Below are positions 9,620 to 18,520 of a stretch of 64,000 bases of DNA, piece after piece. The notes under the pieces were generated by a model. The model worked only from the letters and a program-made list of their open reading frames with translations, was not told the origin of the DNA and did not search any database. Numbering within the stretch: the stretch's first letter is position 1; every line of letters starts with the position of its first letter. A program made the position numbers and the translations under genes. Source of the DNA: Sulfuritalea sp. (GTDB lineage Bacteria > Pseudomonadota > Gammaproteobacteria > Burkholderiales > Rhodocyclaceae); contig JALNZB010000015.1 in assembly GCA_023229545.1 (NCBI GenBank), positions 1 through 64,000 of the forward strand, in the 5' to 3' direction.

Positions 9620-10264
9620 ATGAAACGCACGCGAATCAAAATCTGCGGCATCACCCGTGAGGAGGACCTGGCCGCCGCCGTCGCGACCGGCGCCGACGCG
9701 CTGGGCTTTGTGTTCTACGCGCCCAGCCCGCGTTATGTAACGCCGCAGCGGGCCGCGCAACTCGTCGCGCAGGTGCCGGCCTTTGTCACCAAGGTCGGGC
9801 TGTTCGTCAACGCGGCGCCGACGACCGTTCGCGCCGTGCTGGAACAGGTGTCGCTGGATCTGTTGCAGTTTCACGGTGACGAGGATGCGGCCTACTGTTG
9901 CCAGTTCGGCAGGCCCTGGATCAAGGCGGCCAGGGTAAAGCCGGGTTCCGATTTGTTAGAATACGCGTCCGCGTTTGCCGGGGCTCCCGGAATATCGGGC
10001 CTGTTGCTGGATGCTCATGTCGAAGGCTATGGCGGTGGCGGCAAGACCTTCGACTGGTCCCTGATTCCGCAGTCCCTGCCACTGCCGGTGATCCTGTCCG
10101 GGGGCTTGCATCCGGGCAATATCGTCGAGGCGGTGCGCGCCGTGCGACCGTGGGCGGTGGATGTCAGCAGCGGCGTCGAGAGCGCCCGGGGCATCAAGGA
10201 TGCGCAAAAGATCACCGAATTCATTGCCGGAGTGCGAGATGCAGATGCAGGACCTTCCCTATAA
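9620..10264 (+). CDS. trpF: phosphoribosylanthranilate isomerase
   Basis: Third step of the anthranilate-to-tryptophan branch. The 214-residue TIM barrel starts RIKICGITREEDLAAA, with catalytic Cys in KICGIT; GLFVNA, LLQFHGDE and the phosphate-binding 'ILSGGLHPGNI' and DVSSGVES blocks follow. It lies between truA and trpB and its 3' end overlaps the start of trpB by 26 bases, so the three trp genes are probably cotranslated. trpE, trpG, trpD and trpC are not in the window. Confidence 0.97.
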   Translation: MKRTRIKICGITREEDLAAAVATGADALGFVFYAPSPRYVTPQRAAQLVAQVPAFVTKVGLFVNAAPTTVRAVLEQVSLDLLQFHGDEDAAYCCQFGRPWIKAARVKPGSDLLEYASAFAGAPGISGLLLDAHVEGYGGGGKTFDWSLIPQSLPLPVILSGGLHPGNIVEAVRAVRPWAVDVSSGVESARGIKDAQKITEFIAGVRDADAGPSL

Positions 10265-11450
10265 CTTGCCCGACGCGGGCGGCCATTTCGGGCCCTACGG
10301 CGGCATCTTTGTTGCCGAGACGCTGATGCCGGCACTGACCGAATTGCGCGAAGCCTACGCGGCGGCGCAGGCCGATCCTGAATTTCGCGCCGAATTCGAG
10401 TACGAACTCAAGCACTATGTCGGTCGTCCCAGCCCGATCTATCACGCCAAGCGCTGGTCGAATCTCCTCGGCGGCGCGCAGATATTCCTCAAGCGCGAAG
10501 ACCTCAATCACACCGGCGCCCACAAGATCAACAACTGCATCGGTCAGGCCATACTGGCGCGGCGCATGGGCAAGCCGCGCGTGATTGCCGAGACGGGGGC
10601 CGGCCAGCATGGCGTGGCCACGGCCACGGTGGCCGCGCGCTACGGCATGGAATGCGTGGTGTATATGGGCTCGGAGGACATTCGGCGGCAGGCCGCCAAC
10701 GTCTATCGCATGAAGCTGCTGGGCGCGAAGGTGGTGCCGGTGGAGTCCGGCTCGAAGACGCTGAAGGATGCCCTAAACGAGGCCATGCGTGACTGGGTGA
10801 CCAACATCGGCAATACCTTCTACATCATCGGCACCGTGGCCGGCCCTCATCCCTATCCGATGATGGTGCGCGACTTCCAGTCCGTGATCGGCGAGGAGTG
10901 CAAGACGCAGATGCCGGAACTCGTTGGTCGCCAGCCGGATGCGGTGATCGCCTGCGTCGGCGGCGGTTCCAATGCTATGGGCATTTTCTATGCTTATATC
11001 CCGTTCGCCGACGTCAAGCTGATCGGCGTCGAGGCGTCTGGCCATGGACTCGATACCGGCAAGCATTCCGCCTCGCTCACTGCCGGCCATTCTGGCGTGC
11101 TGCACGGCAACCGCACCTACCTGTTGCAGGACGCGAATGGGCAGGTGATCGAAACACACTCGATTTCGGCCGGTCTCGATTACCCCGGCGTCGGTCCCGA
11201 GCATGCCTGGCTCAAGGATTCCGGTCGCGCCGAGTACGTTACCATCACCGACGCCGAAGCGCTGCAAGCCTTCCATGATCTGTGCCACTTCGAGGGCATC
11301 ATTCCGGCGCTCGAATCCAGTCATGCGCTGGCCTATGCGGCCAAGCTGGCGCCGACGCTGCCCAAGGACAAGCTGCTCCTGGTCAATCTCTCCGGCCGCG
11401 GCGACAAGGACATGCACACCGTCGCCGAAGAGTCCGGCATCCGGTTCTGA
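10239..11450 (+). CDS. trpB: tryptophan synthase beta chain
   Basis: Joins indole and serine with pyridoxal phosphate. The frame is open upstream, but the LPYNLPDAGGHFGPYGGIFV N-terminus sets the start at the ATG of 10239 (or 10245), inside the end of trpF. The protein is 401-403 residues. Lysine in HTGAHKINNC binds PLP, and CVGGGSNAMG binds its phosphate. It forms the alpha2beta2 complex with TrpA, whose gene begins 12 bases downstream. Confidence 0.97.
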   Translation: MQMQDLPYNLPDAGGHFGPYGGIFVAETLMPALTELREAYAAAQADPEFRAEFEYELKHYVGRPSPIYHAKRWSNLLGGAQIFLKREDLNHTGAHKINNCIGQAILARRMGKPRVIAETGAGQHGVATATVAARYGMECVVYMGSEDIRRQAANVYRMKLLGAKVVPVESGSKTLKDALNEAMRDWVTNIGNTFYIIGTVAGPHPYPMMVRDFQSVIGEECKTQMPELVGRQPDAVIACVGGGSNAMGIFYAYIPFADVKLIGVEASGHGLDTGKHSASLTAGHSGVLHGNRTYLLQDANGQVIETHSISAGLDYPGVGPEHAWLKDSGRAEYVTITDAEALQAFHDLCHFEGIIPALESSHALAYAAKLAPTLPKDKLLLVNLSGRGDKDMHTVAEESGIRF

Positions 11451-11462
11451 GCATCTATTGCC

Positions 11463-12272
11463 ATGTCACGTATTCAAACCACATTTTCCGCTCTCGCCAC
11501 GCAGGGCCGCAAGGCGCTGATCCCCTTCATTACTGCCGGCGATCCGCATCCCGACCTCAGTCTGCCGCTGATGCGGGCGCTGGTTGCCGGCGGCGCCGAT
11601 ATCATCGAGCTCGGTGTGCCGTTTTCCGATCCGATGGCGGATGGACCCACCATCCAGCGCGCTTCCGAAAGAGCGTTGGCGCATGGCATGAGCCTGCGCC
11701 GCGTGCTGGCGCTGGTGCGTGAATTTCGCCGGGAGAACGCGACGACGCCGGTGGTGCTGATGGGCTATGCCAATCCGGTCGAGGCCTACGGCGTCGATGC
11801 CTTCGCCCGCGATGCCAGCGAGGCGGGTGTGGACGGTGTTCTGGTGGTCGACTATCCGCCGGAGGAATGCGTCGATTTTGCCGCCACGATGAAGCAGGCT
11901 CGGATCGATCCGATTTTTCTGCTGGCGCCGACGTCAACCGAGAAGCGATACGGCGAAGTTGCGCAGATCGGCAGCGGCTACATTTATTATGTTTCACTGA
12001 AGGGGGTGACCGGCTCCGGCAATCTCGATCTGGACGAGGTCGCGCGGCGCATTCCGCTGATTCGCGAGAAGGTCGGCATGCCGGTCGGCGTCGGCTTCGG
12101 CATTCGCGACGCCGCCACCGCCGCCCGCATCGCCGCCGTGGCCGATGCGGTGGTGATCGGCAGTCGCATCATCGAGGAAATCGAACAAGGCTCGGCCGAT
12201 GAGTCCCCGGCCCGCGTCACTCGGCTGCTGTCGGGCATTCGCGCTGCCATGGACCAGGAGACGAGTCGATGA
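11463..12272 (+). CDS. trpA: tryptophan synthase alpha chain
   Basis: Releases indole from indole-3-glycerol phosphate and channels it to TrpB. The 269-residue barrel shows LIPFITAGDPHPDLSL, then ELGVPFSDPMADGPTIQ with the catalytic Glu and the substrate Asp, and GVGFGIRDAATA at the phosphate site. Its stop overlaps the accD start (ATGA). Confidence 0.97.
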   Translation: MSRIQTTFSALATQGRKALIPFITAGDPHPDLSLPLMRALVAGGADIIELGVPFSDPMADGPTIQRASERALAHGMSLRRVLALVREFRRENATTPVVLMGYANPVEAYGVDAFARDASEAGVDGVLVVDYPPEECVDFAATMKQARIDPIFLLAPTSTEKRYGEVAQIGSGYIYYVSLKGVTGSGNLDLDEVARRIPLIREKVGMPVGVGFGIRDAATAARIAAVADAVVIGSRIIEEIEQGSADESPARVTRLLSGIRAAMDQETSR

Positions 12273-13129
12273 GTTGGTTACAGAAACTGCTGCCGCCCAA
12301 GATCAAACGTTCGGAAGGCGCGCGCAAGTCGATTCCCGAAGGGCTGTGGGCGAAGTGCCCGGCCTGCGAGGCGGTGCTCTACAGCACCGATCTGGAGAAT
12401 AACCAGCATGTCTGTCCCAAGTGCGCTCACCATCTCCGCTTGCGCGCCCGCGTCCGGCTGGATACCTTGCTGGATGCCGAAGGCCGTTTCGAGATCGGCG
12501 CCGAAGTGGTTCCGATGGATCCGCTCAAGTTCAAGGACAGCAAGCGCTATGTGGATCGTTTGGCCGCTGCGAGCGAGGATACCGCCGAGGCCGATGCCCT
12601 GGTGGTGATGCAGGGCGCGATCAAGACCGTGCCGGTGGTGATCGCCTGTTTCGAATTCGAGTTTCTTGGCGGTTCGATGGGAGCCGTGGTGGGCGAGCGC
12701 TTCGTGCGCGGCGTCAAGGCGGCGATCGAGTTGCAGGCTCCCTTCATCTGCATCACGGCTTCGGGCGGCGCGCGCATGCAGGAAGGCCTGTTTTCACTGA
12801 TGCAGATGGCCAAAACCACTGCCGCAGTGACGCAACTGGCGCATCATCAATTGCCGTTCATTACGCTGCTGACCGATCCCACCATGGGCGGCGTTTCTGC
12901 CTCCTTCGCCTTTGTCGGCGACGTGGTGATCGCCGAGCCCGGCGCCCTGATCGGCTTCGCCGGGCCGCGGGTGATCGAGCAGACGGTGCGCGAGACGCTG
13001 CCGCCCGGTTTTCAGCGGGCCGAGTTCCTGCTCGAAAAGGGCGCCATCGACATGATCGTCGATCGGCGCGAACTGCGCGACAAGCTGGCGTCCCTGATTA
13101 CCCTCCTGCAACGCGTCCCGGCTGTTTGA
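12269..13129 (+). CDS. accD: acetyl-CoA carboxylase carboxyltransferase beta subunit
   Basis: Carboxyltransferase subunit that, with AccA, makes malonyl-CoA for fatty-acid synthesis. The 286 residues open with a zinc ribbon, CPAC about residue 30 and CPKC about residue 52, followed by the crotonase-like fold with 'ITASGGARMQEG' and 'TDPTMGGVSASFA'. The ATG overlaps the trpA stop, and its TGA overlaps the folC ATG (TGATG). The trpA-accD-folC order is typical of proteobacteria. Confidence 0.97.
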   Translation: MSWLQKLLPPKIKRSEGARKSIPEGLWAKCPACEAVLYSTDLENNQHVCPKCAHHLRLRARVRLDTLLDAEGRFEIGAEVVPMDPLKFKDSKRYVDRLAAASEDTAEADALVVMQGAIKTVPVVIACFEFEFLGGSMGAVVGERFVRGVKAAIELQAPFICITASGGARMQEGLFSLMQMAKTTAAVTQLAHHQLPFITLLTDPTMGGVSASFAFVGDVVIAEPGALIGFAGPRVIEQTVRETLPPGFQRAEFLLEKGAIDMIVDRRELRDKLASLITLLQRVPAV

Positions 13130-14436
13130 TGCCGCCCTTGCCAGGTTTGTCCGATAAGAGTCTGGACGGCTGGCTGGCGCACCTTGAAGCGCTGCATCCG
13201 CGCGGCAGTGCGGGCATCGAACTGGGTCTGGAACGGGTTGCCGCCGTCAAGGCGCGACTCGGTCAGCGCGAGACTTGTCCGGTGGTTCTGGTCGGCGGCA
13301 CCAACGGCAAGGGCTCGACCTGCGCCATGCTGGAGCGCATTCTGCTGGCCGCCGGCTATCGTGTCGGCCTCTACACCTCGCCGCACCTGCTGCATTACAA
13401 CGAGCGCGTCAGAGTCAACGCGGTCGCCGCCGCCGATGCCAGCCTGTGTGCCGCTTTTTCTCGCGTCGAGCGGGCGCGGGGCGATGTTGCGCTGACCTAT
13501 TTCGAGTTCGGTACCCTGGCGGCCTGGGAAGTATTCGCCGCCGCCGAGCTTGATGCCATCGTTCTTGAAGTGGGTCTCGGTGGCAGGCTCGACGCCACCA
13601 ACGTCTATCAACCGGCGTGCGCCATCGTTACCGGTATCGATCTCGACCACATGGATTTTCTCGGTACGGATCGCGAGGCCATCGGTCGCGAAAAGGCCGG
13701 CATTTTCCGTGCCGGAGTTTCGGCAATCTGCGGCGATCCGTCGCCGCCGCGGTCCCTGACGGCTTATGCCGAACAGATTGGCGCCGGACTCCAGGTCATG
13801 GGCCGGGATTTTGGCTATTGGCGACAGCAGCAGCAGTGGCAGTACTGGGCGCGCTGCGCCGACGGCGAGGCCATCCGGCGCGGCGGACTGGCTTTTCCGG
13901 CCCTGCGCGGCGAGCGGCAGTTGGCCAATGCGGCCTGTGCGCTGGCGGCTCTCGACGCTCTCCATCCGCATTTGGTGGTGACCATGACGGACATTTGCCA
14001 GGGATTGAGCGAGGTCGAACTGCCGGGGCGTTTTCAGGTCTTGGCGGGACGTCCGACCGTGGTGCTGGATGTCGCCCACAATCCGCAGGCGGCGCGGGCG
14101 CTTGCCGCCAATCTGGGCGACACGAATTTCCACTGCAACACCTGGGCGGTGTTCGGCATGCTCGCCGACAAGGACATTGACGGCGTGATTGATGCACTGA
14201 GCGAGCGGGTAACGCACTGGCTGCCGTGCACGCTGGAAGGCTGCCGTGCCGCCAGCGCCGACTTTCTGGCGGGCCGTTTGCGGGCCAAGGGAATGAACGT
14301 GGCCGGTCGGTTTTTTTCGCCTGCAGAGGCGCTTGCCTGGGCGCAAGAGAACGCCGATGAAGATGATAGAATTCTTGCCTTCGGATCCTTCCTCACTGTT
14401 GCTGCGGCCTTGAAGATTCTTGGTCGTTCGACGTAA
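13129..14436 (+). CDS. folC: bifunctional dihydrofolate/folylpolyglutamate synthase
   Basis: Adds L-glutamate to dihydropteroate and to folates, using ATP. The reading frame is open far upstream through accD, but homology begins at the ATG of 13129 (MPPLPGLSDKSLDGWLAHLE), which overlaps the accD stop. The protein has 435 residues. P-loop VGGTNGKGSTCAML, 'GLYTSPHLLHYNERV', and VLDVAHNPQAARALA are visible. Near the C-terminus residues CRAASADFL are encoded by a copy of the dispersed repeat (14242-14265), yet the frame is intact. Confidence 0.95.
   Translation: MPPLPGLSDKSLDGWLAHLEALHPRGSAGIELGLERVAAVKARLGQRETCPVVLVGGTNGKGSTCAMLERILLAAGYRVGLYTSPHLLHYNERVRVNAVAAADASLCAAFSRVERARGDVALTYFEFGTLAAWEVFAAAELDAIVLEVGLGGRLDATNVYQPACAIVTGIDLDHMDFLGTDREAIGREKAGIFRAGVSAICGDPSPPRSLTAYAEQIGAGLQVMGRDFGYWRQQQQWQYWARCADGEAIRRGGLAFPALRGERQLANAACALAALDALHPHLVVTMTDICQGLSEVELPGRFQVLAGRPTVVLDVAHNPQAARALAANLGDTNFHCNTWAVFGMLADKDIDGVIDALSERVTHWLPCTLEGCRAASADFLAGRLRAKGMNVAGRFFSPAEALAWAQENADEDDRILAFGSFLTVAAALKILGRST
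14242..14265 (+). repeat. dispersed GCCGACT repeat, copy 2 (in folC)
   Basis: Plus-strand copy (tgccgtgccgccagcgccga and following ctt), one of the best matches to the consensus. Here it is read in a frame that gives CRAASADF. Confidence 0.7.
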
Positions 14437-14451
14437 CCACGCGTAACCACG

Positions 14452-15162
14452 ATGGCGGAACAAGACACATCGCCTGACGCAGATTTGCAACTGAAGAAGC
14501 GTGCGCGCCGCCGGCTGGTCGGCGCCGTCGCTCTTGCACTATTTGCCGTTATCGTTCTGCCGATGGTGATGGATCGCGAGCCGCGTCCTCCGGGTCAGGA
14601 CATCCAGGTGCGTATTCCCAGTCAGGATTCGACTGGCCTCGCGGCCAAGGTTCTGCCCGGCAAACCTGCGGCGACTCCGATGCCGGCGCCAGAGCCGAAG
14701 CCGGTAGCGCAGCCTGCGGCGGAACAGAAAACCGAAGTCAAGGCGAAACCGGAATCTGCTCCGGCGATAGCGGCGGTGGCGCCTCCCGCCGTCGCCAAAC
14801 CAGCCGGTTCGACGCCTGCTGCGCCGGTCGCAAAGCCTGCGGCCAAGTCCGTAGCGCCGGAAAACAAATCCGTGACAGCCGAAAAGCCGGCAGCCGCAAT
14901 CGCCGCCGATGCCAAGCCGGCGACCGATGCATCCGCACAGTGGGTGGTCCAACTGGGTGCCTACAAGGAAATGGGCAACGTCAAGCTGTTACTGGCCAAG
15001 TTGAAGGGCGTCGGCGTGCCGGCTTACACTGAAAAATTCGATTCACCGCAGGGGGCGCGCACCCGAGTTCGGGCTGGCCCCTTCGCCAGCCAGGACGCCG
15101 CCGAAAAGGCCCGCTCAAGAATCAAGATCATCGGCGTAGACGGTCCCGTAGCGCCAAAGTAG
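14452..15162 (+). CDS. SPOR-domain inner-membrane protein, DedD-like
   Basis: A 236-residue bitopic protein. A basic N-terminal stretch (LKKRARRRLVG) precedes one membrane helix near residues 24-41, then a long alanine/proline/lysine-rich periplasmic linker. It ends in a SPOR domain from about residue 160 (WVVQLGAYKEMGNVKLL ... TRVRAGPFASQDAA). SPOR domains bind denuded septal peptidoglycan, so it likely acts at the division site as DedD does. It lies between folC and cvpA, the standard place for dedD. Confidence 0.88.
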   Translation: MAEQDTSPDADLQLKKRARRRLVGAVALALFAVIVLPMVMDREPRPPGQDIQVRIPSQDSTGLAAKVLPGKPAATPMPAPEPKPVAQPAAEQKTEVKAKPESAPAIAAVAPPAVAKPAGSTPAAPVAKPAAKSVAPENKSVTAEKPAAAIAADAKPATDASAQWVVQLGAYKEMGNVKLLLAKLKGVGVPAYTEKFDSPQGARTRVRAGPFASQDAAEKARSRIKIIGVDGPVAPK

Positions 15163-15166
15163 GACA

Positions 15167-15658
15167 ATGACCGCGTTCGATTACGCCGTGCTGGCGGTAA
15201 TACTGGTATCGGTGCTGCTGGGTTTGTGGCGTGGCGTGGTAAGCGAGATTTTGGCGCTGGCGGCCTGGGTGGTGGCGTTTCTTGTCGCGCGCGCCGAGGC
15301 ATCGGTGGTGGCCATCTGGCTGTCGGGGCTGATCGCCGACCCCGGCATGCGAATGGCAGCGGCTTATGTGCTGGTGTTTGTCGGTGTCTTGCTAGTCTTT
15401 GCAATAGCGCGCATGCTGATTTCGCTGATGCTGAAGGCGGTTGGCTTGGGCGTGTTGGACCGCTTGCTGGGTGCCAGTTTCGGTGCCTTGCGCGGGATTC
15501 TGGTGGTGTTGGCGGCGGCAATGGTGGCGGGCATGACGCCGCTACCCAAGACCGAGGCGTGGCGTGACGCGGTGCTGGCGCCGCCGCTGGAAACAGCGGT
15601 GATTGCGGCAAAACCCTGGTTGCCGGTTGAAGCGGCAAAACGGATTCGGTTTCGATAG
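15167..15658 (+). CDS. cvpA: CvpA family membrane protein
   Basis: A 163-residue inner-membrane protein with four hydrophobic segments; it starts TAFDYAVLAVILVSVLLGL. CvpA is needed for colicin V export in E. coli and for envelope integrity, and its gene commonly precedes purF, as here. The gap to purF is enlarged by an inserted hairpin-rich element (see 15664-15778). Confidence 0.9.
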   Translation: MTAFDYAVLAVILVSVLLGLWRGVVSEILALAAWVVAFLVARAEASVVAIWLSGLIADPGMRMAAAYVLVFVGVLLVFAIARMLISLMLKAVGLGVLDRLLGASFGALRGILVVLAAAMVAGMTPLPKTEAWRDAVLAPPLETAVIAAKPWLPVEAAKRIRFR

Positions 15659-15663
15659 AGGAA

Positions 15664-15778
15664 AAGGACCATCCCCCCTTCCCCCTTCCCGGGGAAGGGG
15701 GCGATAATTGTTCGCGGGCGCTGCCCGCTCAATGTTTTGGCTGCTTCCCCTTGGGGCGGCCCGGCGGAGAAGGACCAT
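15664..15778. repeat. 97-bp hairpin-rich insert between 9-bp direct repeats
   Basis: The 9-mer aaggaccat occurs at 15664-15672 and again at 15770-15778, where its last two bases are the AT of the purF ATG. Between them lie 97 bases with a strong dyad (cccccttccc/gggaaggggg, 15681-15701), a second dyad (gcgggc-gct-gcccgc) and G/C-only runs. The layout looks like a small insertion with a target duplication that regenerated the ribosome site and start of purF. Mechanism is inference. Confidence 0.5.
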
Positions 15779-17318
15779 GTGCGGAATTCTGGGTGTGGTG
15801 GCCACCACACCGGTGAACCAGTTGCTCTACGACGGCTTGCAGGTGCTCCAGCACCGCGGTCAGGATGCCGCCGGCATCGCCACGGCGGAGGGCGGGCGTT
15901 TTCACATGCACAAGGGCTCCGGCCTGGTGCGTGATGTCTTCCGCACCCGCAACATGCGCAGCCTGATGGGCAACTGGGGTATCGGGCATTGCCGCTACCC
16001 CACCGCCGGCTCGGCCGACAACGCCGCCGAGGCGCAGCCGTTCTATGTCAATTCACCCTTCGGCCTGATGTTGGCGCACAACGGCAACCTGACCAATGCC
16101 GACCAGTTGAAGCAGGACATGTTTCTCCAGGACCTGCGGCACATGAACACCAACTCCGATTCGGAGGTGCTGCTCAATGTTCTGGCGCACGAATTGCAGG
16201 CCGCATCGACCAAATATCAGGTGGATGCCGAGACCATTTTCAAGGCGGTGGCCGGCGTGCATCGCCGCGTCAAGGGCGCTTATGCCGTGGTGGCGATGAT
16301 CGCCGGCTACGGCCTGCTGGCCTTCCGCGATCCCTACGGCATTCGGCCGCTGGTGATGGGCCGCAACGAGACCCCGCAAGGCATGGAATATATGGTCGCG
16401 TCCGAAAGCGTGGCCATCGATACCCTGGGTTTCAAAATGCTGCGCGATGTCGAGCCGGGTGAAGCGGTGCTGATCGACATGCGCGGCAACTTCGTCAGCC
16501 GGCAGTGCGCCGAGCGCACCCTTCATGCGCCATGCATGTTCGAGTTCGTCTATCTGGCGCGTCCCGACTCGGTGATGGACGGCATCTCGGTGTACGAAAC
16601 GCGGGCCAAGATGGGCGACTACCTGGCCGACAAGATTCGCCTGACCATGCCGCACCTGGAGATCGACGCGGTAATCCCGATCCCCGATTCCAGCCGCCAT
16701 TCGGCGATGGAGCTGGCGCGGCGCCTGAACCTTCCCTACCGCGAGGGCTTCGTCAAGAATCGCTACATCGGGCGCACTTTCATCATGCCCGGCCAGGCGA
16801 CGCGGCGCAAATCCGTGCGGCAGAAACTCAACGCCATCAGTCAGGAGTTCAAGGGGCGCAACGTGCTGCTGGTCGACGATTCCATCGTGCGCGGCACCAC
16901 CAGTCGCGAGATCATCATGATGGCGCGCGAAGCCGGGGCGAAGAAGGTCTATTTCGCTTCCGCCTCGCCGCCGGTGCGCTTCGCCAATGTTTATGGCATC
17001 GACATGCCGACGCGCAGCGAACTGATCGCCGCCTTCCGCAGCGACGAGGAAATCTGCCGCGAGATCGGCGCCGATGCGCTGATCTACCAGGATCTCGACG
17101 CGCTCAAGGCGGCGGTGCGCTCGGTCAATCCGGCGGTGGCCCAGTTCGATACTTCCTGCTTCGACGGCCACTACATCACTGGCGACGTCAGCGCCGCCTA
17201 CCTGCAGAGCATGGAGGACAAGCGCGCACAGCGTCCGCCGCAGAGGCCCGACGACAACGATGGCTTCGACGGCGCGGACGGCGAGCAACTCGATCTGAAT
17301 CTGGTGCAGGCGGGATAA
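15777..17318 (+). CDS. purF: amidophosphoribosyltransferase
   Basis: First committed step of purine synthesis: glutamine and PRPP give phosphoribosylamine. The true start is the ATG at 15777, because after processing the Cys at position 2 (MCGILGVV) is the glutaminase nucleophile; the 23 upstream codons fall in the inserted hairpin element. The 513 residues show 'QHRGQDAAGIAT', CRYPTAGSADN and the PRPP loop VLLVDDSIVRGTTS. The ribosome site AGAAGGACC is created by the second copy of a 9-bp repeat. metZ follows after 5 bases. Confidence 0.96.
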   Translation: MCGILGVVATTPVNQLLYDGLQVLQHRGQDAAGIATAEGGRFHMHKGSGLVRDVFRTRNMRSLMGNWGIGHCRYPTAGSADNAAEAQPFYVNSPFGLMLAHNGNLTNADQLKQDMFLQDLRHMNTNSDSEVLLNVLAHELQAASTKYQVDAETIFKAVAGVHRRVKGAYAVVAMIAGYGLLAFRDPYGIRPLVMGRNETPQGMEYMVASESVAIDTLGFKMLRDVEPGEAVLIDMRGNFVSRQCAERTLHAPCMFEFVYLARPDSVMDGISVYETRAKMGDYLADKIRLTMPHLEIDAVIPIPDSSRHSAMELARRLNLPYREGFVKNRYIGRTFIMPGQATRRKSVRQKLNAISQEFKGRNVLLVDDSIVRGTTSREIIMMAREAGAKKVYFASASPPVRFANVYGIDMPTRSELIAAFRSDEEICREIGADALIYQDLDALKAAVRSVNPAVAQFDTSCFDGHYITGDVSAAYLQSMEDKRAQRPPQRPDDNDGFDGADGEQLDLNLVQAG

Positions 17319-17323
17319 GCGTC

Positions 17324-18520
17324 GTGGATACCGGTCTCGACACAGGTCTGGACACCTCGGGCTGGTCGTTCGATACCCTCGCTGTGCGCGCCGGTCAGGA
17401 GCGCAGCCAGTTCGGCGAACACTCGGAGGCGCTCTACCTTACTTCGAGCTTCGTCTTTGAAAACGCAGCGCAGGCGGCGGCGCGCTTCTCCGGCGCGGAG
17501 CCGGGCAATGTTTACGCCCGCTTCACCAATCCCACCGTGACCACCATGCAGGAGCGGCTGGCGGCGCTGGAAGGCGCGGAGGGCTGCGTCGCCACCGCCA
17601 GCGGCATGGCGGCGATCCTGTCCACCGTGATGGCGCTGATGAAGTCGGGCGAGCACATCGTCGCCTCGCGCAGCATCTTCGGCGCCACGCAGCAACTGTT
17701 CGGCAACATACTGCCGCGTTTTGGCGTCGACACCAGTTTCGTCGACCAGGGCACGGTCGAGGCCTTTCGCGCCGCGCTGCGACCGACCACCAAACTGGTC
17801 TTCATCGAGACACCGTCGAACCCATTGACCGAGGTCTTCGACATCGCCGCGCTGGCCGGGGTGGCGCACGCCGGCGGCGCCTTGCTGGTGGTCGACAATT
17901 GTTTCTGCACGCCGGCGTTGCAACGTCCGCTGCAACTGGGCGCGGACCTGGTGATTCATTCCGGCACCAAGTACCTGGATGGCCAGGGTCGCGTGCTGGG
18001 CGGCGCGGTCTGCGGCGCACAGGTGCTGACGGAAGAAGTCTTCAAGTTTCTGCGCACCGCCGGGCCGACCTTGTCGCCTTTCAACGCCTGGGTGATACTG
18101 AAGGGGCTGGAAACGCTCTCGGTGCGCATGCAGGCGCAGTCGGCCAATGCGCTGCAACTCGCGCAATGGCTGGAAGCGCAGCCGCGGGTGGCGCGGGTGT
18201 ATTACCCCGGCCTGGCCTCGCATCCGCAACACGCGCTGGCAATGCGGCAGCAGACCAGCGGTGGCGCCATCGTGTCGTTCGAGGTCAAGGGCGATCGCGA
18301 AGCCGCCTGGCGCGTGGTCGACAACTGCCGCCTGTTGTCGATCACGGCGAATCTGGGAGACACCAAGACCACCATCACGCATCCGGCTTCCACCACGCAT
18401 GGCCGCATCTCGCCCGAAGCGAGGGCGGCGTCGGGGATCGGCGAAGGGCTGTTGCGGATAGCGGTCGGGCTGGAAAGTCAGGCCGATCTCCAGGCCGATC
18501 TGGCGCGGGGTTTGCGCTAG
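17324..18520 (+). CDS. metZ: O-succinylhomoserine sulfhydrylase
   Basis: PLP enzyme that makes homocysteine from O-succinylhomoserine and sulfide. The start is a GTG at 17324, six bases after the purF stop; the open frame upstream is the shadow of purF. The 398 residues contain TLAVRAGQERSQFGEHSEAL, the PLP-contacting ASGMAAI, and the internal aldimine lysine in HSGTKYLDGQGRVLGG. The cvpA-purF-metZ order is shared with pseudomonads and betaproteobacteria. A cystathionine gamma-synthase role cannot be excluded from sequence alone. Confidence 0.93.
   Translation: MDTGLDTGLDTSGWSFDTLAVRAGQERSQFGEHSEALYLTSSFVFENAAQAAARFSGAEPGNVYARFTNPTVTTMQERLAALEGAEGCVATASGMAAILSTVMALMKSGEHIVASRSIFGATQQLFGNILPRFGVDTSFVDQGTVEAFRAALRPTTKLVFIETPSNPLTEVFDIAALAGVAHAGGALLVVDNCFCTPALQRPLQLGADLVIHSGTKYLDGQGRVLGGAVCGAQVLTEEVFKFLRTAGPTLSPFNAWVILKGLETLSVRMQAQSANALQLAQWLEAQPRVARVYYPGLASHPQHALAMRQQTSGGAIVSFEVKGDREAAWRVVDNCRLLSITANLGDTKTTITHPASTTHGRISPEARAASGIGEGLLRIAVGLESQADLQADLARGLR

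Noticed and set aside
12421..13128. Upstream extension of the folC frame across accD
   Set aside because: Arg/Gly/Ala-rich shadow of accD; FolC homology begins at 13129.
16505..17323. Upstream extension of the metZ frame across purF
   Set aside because: Shadow of purF; MetZ homology begins after the GTG at 17324.
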